This document shows positions 1-6,483 of a stretch of 35,180 nt of DNA, in pieces. This stretch comes from an uncultured Bacteroidales bacterium (lineage in GTDB: Bacteria > Bacteroidota > Bacteroidia > Bacteroidales > Bacteroidaceae), in NCBI GenBank assembly GCA_902799985.1, contig CADCCR010000004.1, forward strand, positions 1-35,180. The letters run 5' to 3'. Every line of letters begins with the position of its first letter. Position 1 is the first letter of the stretch. The notes under the pieces were generated by a model that saw only the letters and a program-made list of their open reading frames with translations, had not been told where the DNA came from and ran no database searches. A program made the translations under genes and the position numbers.

Positions 1-623
1 TTGTCGGGGCGCCAGGTGGGCAGAAGCCTCACCCCTGACCCCTCTCCCGTGGGAGAGGGGGACTTCCCCATGACCTTGCCGATACTCCCCTCTCCCACGG
101 GAGAGGGGTTGGGGGAGAGGTTTCTGTGATACTCCAATGTATCCGCCGGGTCGTCGGTGGTGCAGGCCACTTCTACGTTGTAGCGGCGCATCAAGCCACG
201 GGCCGAGAACTCAGGCTGCTTGAGCTTTTCGTTGCATTCGTCGTAGATCTCGCGGGCCGTCGAAGCATTCAGCAGCTTCGTGATGCCGAAGGCCGTGCGG
301 AGTTCGAGGTGCGTCCAGTGGTAGAGAGGGTTGCGCATGCAGTAAGGCATCGTTTCGGCCCACTTCTGGAACTTCTCCCAGTCGGACGCGTCGCCCGTGA
401 TGTACTTCTCCTCCACGCCGTTGCTCCTGAGGGCACGCCACTTGTAGTGGTCGCCTCCAAGCCAGAGTTCCGTGATGCTCTCGAAGCGATGATCCTCGGC
501 CACCTCCTTCGGATTGAGGTGACAATGGTAGTCGATGATGGGCAGATGGGCTGCGTGGTTATGATAAAGGTCCTGCGCCGTCGCCGACAGCAACAGGAAG
601 TTCTGGTCCATGAAAGGTTTCAT
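1..623 (-). CDS. uxaC: Glucuronate isomerase (uronate isomerase), C-terminal part outside the window
   Basis: The enzyme interconverts D-glucuronate and D-fructuronate (also galacturonate and tagaturonate), the first cytoplasmic step of hexuronate breakdown. Reading the minus strand from the ATG at 621-623 gives a protein beginning MKPFMDQNFLLLSATAQDLY. It then shows the family's metal-binding DYHCHL motif near residue 30 and GGDHYKWRALRSNGV near residue 60. VEVACTTDDP and LLPTWRPD follow, both typical of UxaC. The frame is open to the window edge, so roughly the first 207 of about 470 residues are present. Residues of about 169-198, between TTDDPADTLEYH and the LLPTWRPD segment, are an in-frame insertion. 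It carries two copies of PSP-x-GEG encoded by an inverted pair of palindromes. It is the last visible gene of the operon, about 90 bases after uxuA. Whether the insertion is tolerated cannot be read from sequence, but the frame is kept through it. Confidence 0.93.
   Translation of the reverse strand, partial: MKPFMDQNFLLLSATAQDLYHNHAAHLPIIDYHCHLNPKEVAEDHRFESITELWLGGDHYKWRALRSNGVEEKYITGDASDWEKFQKWAETMPYCMRNPLYHWTHLELRTAFGITKLLNASTAREIYDECNEKLKQPEFSARGLMRRYNVEVACTTDDPADTLEYHRNLSPNPSPVGEGSIGKVMGKSPSPTGEGSGVRLLPTWRPD
28..119. repeat. Inverted pair of REP-like palindromic elements inside uxaC
   Basis: Two perfect palindromes with 10-base arms CCCTCTCCC-type lie at 39-60 (central GT) and 87-108 (central AC). 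Each is the exact reverse complement of the other. Similar flanks (about 28-38 and 109-119) extend the similarity, and a spacer of 26 bases separates the palindromes. This is the layout of a paired REP element (BIME). It lies wholly inside a coding sequence and reads in frame as PSPVGEG and PSPTGEG. Confidence 0.9.
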
Positions 624-633
624 AGTTTGGTGT

Positions 634-735
634 TTAGTAGTTGGTGGTTAGAGGTTAGAGAAATGTTTGGGATGCAGATAGCTTGATTAAGGGCCAAAGG
701 TATTCTCTAATCTCTAACCCCTAACCTCTAACCCA
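634..735. repeat. Composite intergenic element, copy 1 (heptad TAACCTC arrays around a conserved core)
   Basis: The spacer between uxuA and uxaC has 7-base-periodic GGTTAGA units at about 641-660 and oppositely oriented CTCTAAC units at about 704-735. Between them is the core GCCAAAGGTATTCTCTAA (693-710), which is identical to one at 2013-2030. A TTTGGGA segment near the left array and a GCAGATA word are also shared with the second copy. On the minus strand the core contains TACCTTTG (702 to 695), which fits the Bacteroidetes -7 consensus TAnnTTTG. No convincing -33 element is present. Confidence 0.75.
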
Positions 736-1901
736 TCAATGCTCATAGCGATTCCCATCTCCAGTCCTCGCAGTTCGGCAAGGCCTCTGAGCCGGCCGAT
801 GCAACTGTAGCCGGGGTTGGTCTTCTTGTGGAGGTCGTCGCACATCTGGTGCCCGTGGTCAGGACGCATGACGATGCTCTTCTGCCGTTTCTGCTGAATC
901 TCCAGGAAGGCTTTCATCACCTCGTACATCGGCACGTCGCCCTCCAAGTGGTTCGCCTCGTGCAAGTTGCCTTCTGCATCACGCTGAGTACTGCGGAGAT
1001 GCACGAAGTCGATGCGGTCCCAGAAGCGACGCATCATGGCAGGCAGGTCGTTGTCGGCACGGACGCCAAACGAACCCGTGCAGAGGCAGAGGCCGTTAGC
1101 AGAGCTTGGCACGGCATCGACGAGTGCTTGGAAGTCCTCGGCCGTGCTGAGGATGCGGGGCAGTCCGAGTATCGACATGGGCGGGTCGTCGGGGTGAATG
1201 ACCAGTCGAACCCCGGCCTTTTCGGCAGCAGGACACACCTCTTTAAGGAAATATATAAGGTTCGCGCGAAGACGCTCCGGCGTGATGTCCTTGTAGCGGT
1301 CAAGCTCCTGCTGGAACTGCTCTAGGGTGAAGCTCTCCTCCGAACCTGGCAGTCCGGCAATCATGTTGCGGGTGATGAGCTGTTTCTCTGCTTCGTCCAT
1401 CTGCTCGTAGCGTGCCTTGGCCTTCGCTTTCTCAGCCTCAGAGTAGTCTTTCTCGGCACCTGGTCTTTTCAAGATGAAGAGGTCGAAGGCCACGAAGGCT
1501 GCCCTTTCGAAGCGAAGGGCTCGGCTGCCGTCGGGCATCTCGAAGGCGAGGTTCGTGCGCGTCCAGTCGAGGACCGGCATGAAGTTGTAGGTCACGACAT
1601 CCACGCCGCACTCGCCGAGGTTCAGCAGGCTTTGCTTGTAGTTGTCGATGTAGCGTTGGAAGTCGCCCGTTTGCGTCTTGATGTGTTCGTGGACAGGCAC
1701 GCTCTCCACGGCTGCCCAACGCATTCCGGCGTCTTCTATCACTTGCTTACGCTTCAGGATTTCTTCTTTTGTCCACACCTCGCCATTAGGGATGTGGTGC
1801 AGAGCCGTGACGATGCCAGTGGCACCGGCCTGCCGTATGTCCTGCAGGCTGACAGGGTCGCCCGGGCCATACCAACGGAAACTTTGTTCGCAGAGTATCA
1901 T
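714..1901 (-). CDS. uxuA: Mannonate dehydratase
   Basis: It dehydrates D-mannonate to 2-keto-3-deoxy-D-gluconate in the cytoplasm. The 395-residue protein matches the normal UxuA length and TIM-barrel family. Visible signatures are the start [68 protein letters not shown], the metal-region motif [10 protein letters not shown], and MRPDHGHQM near the C-terminus. It sits between the SDR gene and uxaC in the same direction, with spacers of 197 and 90 bases, both holding the same repeat element. The last residues (GLEVRG) and the TAG stop are encoded by the heptad repeat at 714-735. The family normally ends shortly after the [14 protein letters not shown] segment, so the natural terminus seems to have been replaced by repeat sequence. 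The ATG at 1899-1901 is the only sensible start. Confidence 0.96.
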   Translation of the reverse strand: MILCEQSFRWYGPGDPVSLQDIRQAGATGIVTALHHIPNGEVWTKEEILKRKQVIEDAGMRWAAVESVPVHEHIKTQTGDFQRYIDNYKQSLLNLGECGVDVVTYNFMPVLDWTRTNLAFEMPDGSRALRFERAAFVAFDLFILKRPGAEKDYSEAEKAKAKARYEQMDEAEKQLITRNMIAGLPGSEESFTLEQFQQELDRYKDITPERLRANLIYFLKEVCPAAEKAGVRLVIHPDDPPMSILGLPRILSTAEDFQALVDAVPSSANGLCLCTGSFGVRADNDLPAMMRRFWDRIDFVHLRSTQRDAEGNLHEANHLEGDVPMYEVMKAFLEIQQKRQKSIVMRPDHGHQMCDDLHKKTNPGYSCIGRLRGLAELRGLEMGIAMSIDGLEVRG

Positions 1902-1916
1902 ATTGTTTTGGTTTTT

Positions 1917-2088
1917 TAGTGGTTAGAGGTTAGAGGTTAGTGGTAAGAGGAATGCTTTGGGAAGATGGTCGCGAGCCAGAGGTTGGGGGAAAGTTTAGGC
2001 AGATAATTAGGAGCCAAAGGTATTCTCTAACCTCTAACCACTAACCACTAACCTCAAACTTCTGACCTCTAACCCCTAACCACTATCC
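1917..2088. repeat. Composite intergenic element, copy 2
   Basis: The spacer between the SDR gene and uxuA repeats the organisation seen at 634-735. A GGTTAGA heptad array (1917-1950) and a TTTGGGA segment come first. Then come GCAGATA, the identical 18-base core (2013-2030), and a long CTCTAAC/CCACTAA heptad array (2021-2087) in opposite orientation. The core again carries TACCTTTG on the minus strand (2022 to 2015), about 115 bases before the uxuA ATG. The middle is longer than in copy 1. Confidence 0.75.
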
Positions 2089-2098
2089 TCGATTCGCT

Positions 2099-2908
2099 TC
2101 AGATGGAGAAGGCATCAAAGCCGCCGTCAACGACGGAGAGGACGCCTGTAACGAAGCTGCTGGCATCGCTAATTAAATAATGTATCGTGCCGAAGAGTTC
2201 CTCTGGCTCTGCGAAGCGGCCGGCAGGGGTGTGAGCGATGATGGTCTTGGCGCGGTCGGTCAGCGAGCCGTCCTCGTTGGTTAGGAGCGAGCGGTTCTGG
2301 TTGGTCAGTAGGAAGCCCGGCACGATGGCGTTGACACGCAGGCCTGGGCTGAACTTCGTGGCAAGTTCGGTGGCCATGTACTTCGTGTAGTTGCCGATGG
2401 CAGCCTTCGCAGCACCATAGCCTACGACGCGCGTCAAGGGCCGCAAGGCACTTTCGGAGCAGAAGTTCACGATGGCGCCCTTCTCATTCTTGGCCATGAC
2501 GGGCACGAACACTTGTGTAGGGATGACGGTGCCGAAGAGGTTCAGTTCCACGACCTTGCGAAAAGCGTCGAGGTCAAGGTCGAGGAAGGTCTTGTCGGGA
2601 GCAATGGTGGCGCCTGCCATGTTGCCTCCGGCGGCATTCAGCAGGACGTCGATGGTGCCGAAGCGTGCCACGATGGCGTCGCGGTTCTGCTCCAGGACCT
2701 CCTTCTTCAGTACGTCCGTGACGAGGAAGAGTGCCTCGCCCTTCTTGTTTAGTTCTGCCTCAAGCTCCTTGCCTTGGTCTTCGATGCGGTCGAGCACGAC
2801 AACCTTTGCCCCTTGCTCTACCAGATAGTGGGCAATGTTCCTGCCCAAGATGCCGCAGCCGCCAGTCAGCACGACAACTTTTCCTTTGATGTCAAATAAG
2901 TCTTTCAT
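2099..2908 (-). CDS. SDR-family D-mannonate oxidoreductase (fructuronate reductase)
   Basis: This is a cytoplasmic NAD(P)-dependent short-chain dehydrogenase of 269 residues. Family features seen are the nucleotide-binding TGGCGILG near residue 16, NAAGG near residue 92, the catalytic serine in VNFCSESA, and YGAAK near residue 184 (the Y-x3-K pair). The C-terminal TGVLSVVDGGFDAF is typical of classical SDRs. Its place between the hexuronate transporter and uxuA-uxaC implies that it reduces fructuronate to mannonate, a step done in E. coli by the unrelated long-chain dehydrogenase UxuB. Substrate is inferred from context, since the fold alone does not fix it. The ATG is at 2906-2908. The 60-base upstream spacer is mostly an 8-base tandem array. 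Confidence 0.9.
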   Translation of the reverse strand: MKDLFDIKGKVVVLTGGCGILGRNIAHYLVEQGAKVVVLDRIEDQGKELEAELNKKGEALFLVTDVLKKEVLEQNRDAIVARFGTIDVLLNAAGGNMAGATIAPDKTFLDLDLDAFRKVVELNLFGTVIPTQVFVPVMAKNEKGAIVNFCSESALRPLTRVVGYGAAKAAIGNYTKYMATELATKFSPGLRVNAIVPGFLLTNQNRSLLTNEDGSLTDRAKTIIAHTPAGRFAEPEELFGTIHYLISDASSFVTGVLSVVDGGFDAFSI

Positions 2909-2923
2909 TGTGATTCTATTTTT

Positions 2924-2971
2924 CGTTATAACGATATTACGTTATTACGTTATTTCGATGTTACGAAGTTA
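2924..2971. repeat. Six 8-bp tandem units containing the transporter stop codon
   Basis: The consensus is CGTTATTA on the plus strand. Units start at 2924, 2932, 2940, 2948, 2956 and 2964 (cgttataa, cgatatta, cgttatta, cgttattt, cgatgtta, cgaagtta). The last unit contains the TAA stop of the transporter (minus strand, 2969-2971), so the array begins at the stop codon and fills most of the spacer before the SDR gene. Confidence 0.88.
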
Positions 2972-4450
2972 TTTGCTTGAAACGGCCTTATACTTAGGCA
3001 CGAAAGCTTTGAGTACCAGCCATCCGAGCAGGTAGGCAACGGCGCAGTAGCAGAAGATAATGAAGTAGCCGGCCGGCTTGCCTGTGAAGCCGAGGAATTG
3101 CATCTGCGTCTTGTCGGCATAGTCGAAGAGGTAGCCGCTTATCCAGTTGATGAGGAACGAGCTGATGCCGCCTGCCATGCCGTTGATGCCCGTCATGGTG
3201 CCGACCGCATTCTTCGGGAAGAGGTCGCTGCCAACGGAGAAGAGGTTGGCCGACCAGCTTTGGTGGGCAGCGCCTGCCAGACCGATCAGGATGATGGGGA
3301 ACCAGTAGCTGTATGCACCCAAAGGCTGAGCGAAGAGCGTCAACAAGGGGAACAAGGTGAAGATGAACATGGCCTTGAGGCGAGCGTCATAAGGATGCTG
3401 ACCCGTCTTGTTGACAATGATGGTGGGCAGCTTGCCGCCATAGATGGAAAGCATCGTGATAGCATAGAGCACGAAGATGAGTAGCATGGCCGTCGGATTG
3501 TCGCTCTTCAGACCATAGACATCGCTGATGTAGGCGGGAGTCCAGAAGAGGAAGAACCACCAAACGCCGTCGGTGATGAATTTCGCAAAGAAGATGCCCC
3601 ACGTCTGCGGGAAGGTGAGGAACTTGATGAAGGGGATGGATGCTTGAGGGGCAAGGGGCGAGGGGCATGGGGCAGGAGAGTTGTTGGAGCAGCTGGTGTC
3701 CTCTTGCTCCTTGCCTCTTGCTCCCTGCTCCTTCTCGTCTTGACGGATGTAAGCCAGCTCTGCCTTGTTCACATGTTTGTTCTCCTCGGGCTTCTTATAG
3801 ACGAAGACCCATAGTCCGAGCCAAAGGAAGCCCAGCGCGCCGATGATGATGAAGGCCATCTCCCATCCATAGTACTTGGCGATGAGCGGAATGCAGATGG
3901 GCGCGATGAGTGCGCCGATGGTGCTGCCACTGTTGAAGATGCTGGTGGGGAAGGCACGGTCCTTCTTCGGGAAGTACTCAGCCGTTACCTTGATGGCGCA
4001 AGGGAAGTTGCCGCTCTCGCCCAAGCCGAGCACGATGCGGCAGACGATGAAGAACCAGGCACTGACCGAAGCAATGACAGCCGTGCTGGTGCCTACGGCA
4101 TTGATGAGGTCTTCCTTGCCATCAAGCCCGAGCCATGCAGACGTTGCCACGCCGCAGAAAGCGTGCATGCAGGCACCTAATGACCAGATGCCGATGGCCC
4201 ACAGATAGCCTTTCTTCGTGCCTATCCAGTCGATGAAGCGTCCGCTGAAGAGGTTGCCGATGGCATAAACGATGGAGAAGATGGCAGCGATGCGACCATA
4301 GTCGGCATCTGTCCAATGGAACTCAGGAGCAATGAAATCCTTCCATGTGAGGGAAAGAACCTGACGGTCCATGTAGTTGATGGTTGTGGCAAGGAAAAGC
4401 ATGCCACAGATAATCCAACGATAGTTGGTCTTTTTAAATTCGTTATTCAT
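2969..4450 (-). CDS. MFS hexuronate transporter (ExuT-like, anion:cation symporter family)
   Basis: This is an inner-membrane permease of 493 residues with about 12 hydrophobic segments. It imports glucuronate or galacturonate with protons. The start MNNEFKKTNYRWIICGML leads into TTINYMDRQVLSLT, the characteristic first-loop DR motif of the hexuronate/ACS family. GLGESGNFPCAIKVTAEYFPKKDRA is the diagnostic loop 4 region. It is the first gene of the operon, behind a good promoter (4509-4540). The central cytoplasmic loop, residues about 239-268, carries a foreign-looking stretch (KEQGARGKEQE, then a Pro-rich PAPCPSPLAPQ) encoded by a 7-base-periodic repeat. The loop is variable in this family, so function is probably kept. 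The start codon lies in one short repeat array and the stop codon in another. Confidence 0.94.
   Translation of the reverse strand: MNNEFKKTNYRWIICGMLFLATTINYMDRQVLSLTWKDFIAPEFHWTDADYGRIAAIFSIVYAIGNLFSGRFIDWIGTKKGYLWAIGIWSLGACMHAFCGVATSAWLGLDGKEDLINAVGTSTAVIASVSAWFFIVCRIVLGLGESGNFPCAIKVTAEYFPKKDRAFPTSIFNSGSTIGALIAPICIPLIAKYYGWEMAFIIIGALGFLWLGLWVFVYKKPEENKHVNKAELAYIRQDEKEQGARGKEQEDTSCSNNSPAPCPSPLAPQASIPFIKFLTFPQTWGIFFAKFITDGVWWFFLFWTPAYISDVYGLKSDNPTAMLLIFVLYAITMLSIYGGKLPTIIVNKTGQHPYDARLKAMFIFTLFPLLTLFAQPLGAYSYWFPIILIGLAGAAHQSWSANLFSVGSDLFPKNAVGTMTGINGMAGGISSFLINWISGYLFDYADKTQMQFLGFTGKPAGYFIIFCYCAVAYLLGWLVLKAFVPKYKAVSSK
3646..3733. repeat. In-frame 7-base-periodic insertion in the transporter loop
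   Basis: On the plus strand, 3646-3678 reads as G-rich heptads (gaggggc, aaggggc, gaggggc, atggggc). The segment 3709-3733 reads as pyrimidine-rich heptads (ctcttgc, tccttgc, ctcttgc, tccctgc). The two blocks are degenerate inverted copies around a non-repetitive centre. The whole stretch keeps the reading frame of the transporter. Confidence 0.7.
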
Positions 4451-4473
4451 AATTCACAATTCAAAGTTCATGT
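4446..4473. repeat. Four 7-bp tandem units over the transporter start codon
   Basis: Units ttcataa (4446), ttcacaa (4453), ttcaaag (4460) and ttcatgt (4467) follow each other without gaps. The transporter ATG (minus strand, 4448-4450) lies in the first unit, so this array forms the leader immediately before the start. Confidence 0.75.
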
Positions 4474-4508
4474 TTACTCTTCAATGTGTAATCGTGCTAT
4501 TCTTCGTG

Positions 4509-4540
4509 CAAAGTTAATAAGAATTATCTGAACAAGCAAA
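4509..4540 (-). promoter_or_regulatory. Bacteroidetes-type promoter of the hexuronate operon
   Basis: On the minus strand TTTG (4540-4537) is followed by 20 bases and TAACTTTG (4516-4509), matching the TTTG-N19-21-TAnnTTTG consensus. Transcription would begin near 4502, giving a leader of about 50 bases. Confidence 0.75.
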
Positions 4541-4653
4541 ATCTTTGCATAAAAGATGTGCCGCATGGTATTATTTTTGCTCTTTAGGGCAGGAAATACT
4601 CCTGTTTGGTGCAATAAAAAGGGGAAGAAAGGTGCAAAATACGTAAAAAGTGC

Positions 4654-4661
4654 TAACTTTG
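4654..4661 (+). promoter_or_regulatory. -7 element TAACTTTG before the phosphoesterase gene
   Basis: TAACTTTG lies 24 bases before the ATG at 4686 and matches TAnnTTTG exactly. No clear -33 TTTG is present at the expected distance (about 4631-4634 reads GGTG), so strength is uncertain. It is divergent from the hexuronate promoter within a 235-base spacer. Confidence 0.55.
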
Positions 4662-4685
4662 TAGGAGAAAATAAAAACATTGACC

Positions 4686-6059
4686 ATGAAAAGACGTGAA
4701 TTCCTACGAAACGCTGCAATTGTAGCAGCTACGAGCGGTATCTCAAACGGTTTAATGGCTGCTCCCATTCAAACGTCCCCTCAAGGCGAACGACCTTCTG
4801 CCGCTGATGTTCCTACCTCCTCGGGAGATGGAACGGGGGAGGAAACTTTAATCGACAGCGAACCTGTCCTGCAGAACTATGCCGAGACGAGTATGGGCAT
4901 TGCCTTCAGTGTGACGGACTGGGCAAACGGCTACGTCATCTATGGCGAGAAGCCCGACCTGAGCGATGGCAAGAAGGTGTGGTGCGGCGGCTACCGAATG
5001 ACAGCGATGGACAATGAAGTCGTTCAGGTGCGGCTCACCGGACTCAAGCCTGCTACATTATATTATTATAAGATAGGAGCCGACCGCATCGAGTACAAGG
5101 ACGGATACCATATTCGCATAACTGGCAACGAGGAAAGCCCGAAGGTCTATTCCTTCCGCACTGCTGGCAAAGACGCGAAGGCACATTTCTGTGTCATCAA
5201 CGATACGCATGCAAGCTGGAAGGCCGTCAACCCCACAATCAACAAGGTGAAGGAACTACAGCCCTCGTGCGTCATCTGGAACGGCGATGCCTGTAACTCC
5301 GAAGAGACCATTGCGGCACAGAAGCGTATCTTCTTCAAGCCAGAGATAGACCGCAAAGACTATGCTGCGGACATCCCTTATCTCTTCTGTTCCGGCAATC
5401 ATGACGACCGAGGCATGGCGAACCGTCATTTGGAACGTGTGTGGATGTATCGCCAGCCAGAGGAACGTCTGCCTCGCGATTGGGACCTGGGGCGCAACTT
5501 TGCAGTCCGCATGGGCGATGTGGCCCTCATTGGTCTCGATACGGCTGAGGATAAGCTGGACACCAACCCGAAGTTCTGCAACCTTTTCGTCAGCGAACCT
5601 TATCGTGTGGCGCAGCAGCAATGGCTTCGCGATGCTCTTAGGCAGCCTGAGATAAAGCATGCGCCTTTCCTCGTGGCGCTCTGTCACATTCCTCTCTTCG
5701 ACCCACGCCCGAAGATGAATCCCGGCGACCTTTATCCTGCCGACACTCATCCCGACTACTCGGGTGACTTTGCCGAGTGGCAACGTACCTGCAGCAAGCT
5801 CTGGGGGCCGATACTTGATAAGGCCGGCTGCCAGCTTCTCCTTACGGCCCATCAGCATTGCTATCGTCTCGACAAGCCCGACGATACCCATCGTTGGATG
5901 CAGATAGTAGGCGGCGGGCCGGACATGACGGGCAAGAGGAAGGAAGTCTTCCCGACTGTGATAGAAGGTGAAGTAAAGGACGGCAAGCTCGTCATCACTA
6001 TACATAATATATATACAGGTACTGTTCACGAGACATTGACCATCGCCAAGCGGCGGTAA
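4686..6059 (+). CDS. Secreted metallophosphoesterase (purple acid phosphatase-like) with Tat-type signal
   Basis: A predicted exported dinuclear-metal phosphoesterase of 457 residues; its substrate is unknown. The N-terminus MKRREFLRNAAIVAATSGIS has the twin arginine and hydrophobic stretch of a Tat signal. An Ig/fibronectin-like N-terminal domain follows (about 55-160, ending near VYSFRTAG). The metallophosphatase core shows NDTH (D173, H175), WNGDA (D201), GNHD (N238, H239), the CHIPL histidine (H334) and AHQH (H389, H391). These are the expected metal ligands in the right order. I chose the ATG at 4686 over the TTG at 4680 because the ATG begins the RR signal directly. Residues about 31-50 (SPQGER to GDGTGEE) form a low-complexity linker whose DNA resembles a decayed palindromic repeat. 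The gene is monocistronic and divergent from the hexuronate operon. A role linked to hexuronates is not shown. Confidence 0.88.
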   Translation: MKRREFLRNAAIVAATSGISNGLMAAPIQTSPQGERPSAADVPTSSGDGTGEETLIDSEPVLQNYAETSMGIAFSVTDWANGYVIYGEKPDLSDGKKVWCGGYRMTAMDNEVVQVRLTGLKPATLYYYKIGADRIEYKDGYHIRITGNEESPKVYSFRTAGKDAKAHFCVINDTHASWKAVNPTINKVKELQPSCVIWNGDACNSEETIAAQKRIFFKPEIDRKDYAADIPYLFCSGNHDDRGMANRHLERVWMYRQPEERLPRDWDLGRNFAVRMGDVALIGLDTAEDKLDTNPKFCNLFVSEPYRVAQQQWLRDALRQPEIKHAPFLVALCHIPLFDPRPKMNPGDLYPADTHPDYSGDFAEWQRTCSKLWGPILDKAGCQLLLTAHQHCYRLDKPDDTHRWMQIVGGGPDMTGKRKEVFPTVIEGEVKDGKLVITIHNIYTGTVHETLTIAKRR

Positions 6060-6066
6060 GGCCAAT

Positions 6067-6100
6067 GGGCTTTATAAGACTTAGAGGTTTTATAAGCCCC
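6067..6100. repeat. Imperfect inverted repeat of the TTATAAG/CATAAG type after the phosphoesterase
   Basis: GGGCTTTATAAG at 6067 faces TTTTATAAGCCCC ending at 6100, eight bases after the stop codon. It can form a hairpin, and it shares the CATAAG/CCCAT wording seen in the array at 19507-19632. There is no T tract after it. Confidence 0.55.
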
Positions 6101-6119
6101 ATGAGCAGATGTGTAATAT

Positions 6120-6160
6120 AAAGAAATCCTCGGCACAAATTAGTGTCGGGGATTTCTTTG
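6120..6160. terminator. Bidirectional hairpin terminator
   Basis: The segment 6120-6136 (AAAGAAATCC then TCGGCAC) pairs with 6143-6159 to give a stem of about 17 bp with two G-T wobbles and a 6-base loop. The A-rich and T-rich ends make it work on either strand. It lies between the convergent phosphoesterase and small peptide genes. Confidence 0.85.
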
Positions 6161-6201
6161 TTAAGGGAATTCCCTCCTGTTCGAGAGGGACTGAAGCTGT
6201 C

Positions 6202-6357
6202 TTATTCTTCGTCGCTCCAGATTTCCCAACTTGTGTCTTCCTTGGTCAGTGCAGCGCTACCATCAACAGTTGTATCACTGATGAGCAGGCTTTCTGCAAG
6301 CATGTTAGTTACTTGTGCCTCGTTAATCTCGATGGCAGGACAAATATATTTCTTCAT
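6202..6357 (-). CDS. 51-residue peptide of the Bacteroidales 'MKKYI.P.IE' small-protein type, function unknown
   Basis: Reading the minus strand from the ATG at 6355-6357 gives a 51-residue peptide. It starts MKKYICPAIEINEAQVTNML and ends ALTKEDTSWEIWSDEE, with the stop TAA at 6202-6204. It has no classical signal peptide, one cysteine, a short hydrophobic middle (AESLLIS) and a Trp-rich acidic tail. From memory, many Prevotella and Bacteroides genomes carry short genes with this head (MKK-Y-x-x-P-x-x-E) and an acidic tail with W-x-x-[ED]; none has an assigned role that I know. It lies 126 bases downstream of the 1436-residue gene on the same strand, behind that gene's terminator, and before a strong bidirectional terminator. 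No clear TAnnTTTG promoter was found just upstream. That it is really expressed is inferred from family resemblance and clean boundaries. Confidence 0.7.
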   Translation of the reverse strand: MKKYICPAIEINEAQVTNMLAESLLISDTTVDGSAALTKEDTSWEIWSDEE

Positions 6358-6421
6358 AGTTACTTTCGAATTAAGATTAATAATACAGAAGAATCAAATG
6401 TTAAGAGAATCAGAAATCAAG

Positions 6422-6465
6422 AAAGGGATGCGTACCGTTCTTTGGGACTGCATACGCAGCCCTTT
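6422..6465 (-). terminator. Hairpin terminator of the 1436-residue gene
   Basis: AAAGGG-x2-GCGTA (minus strand, from 6465) pairs with TACGC-x2-CCCTTT ending at 6422, 19 bases after the stop codon at 6484. The minus strand continues CTTGATTTC. A smaller inner hairpin (GGGACTGC / GCAGCCC) is also possible. Confidence 0.7.
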
Positions 6466-6483
6466 CCTGTTATCTGCATTATC

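Noticed and set aside
126..686. Plus-strand frame of 186 codons at the left end
   Set aside because: It is antisense to uxaC, whose conserved motifs are clear on the minus strand, and it runs into the heptad repeat.
1917..2088. Telomere-like sequence (TAACCTC heptads)
   Set aside because: The arrays are short, internal, inverted and duplicated within one operon, which fits an interspersed repeat rather than a replicon end.
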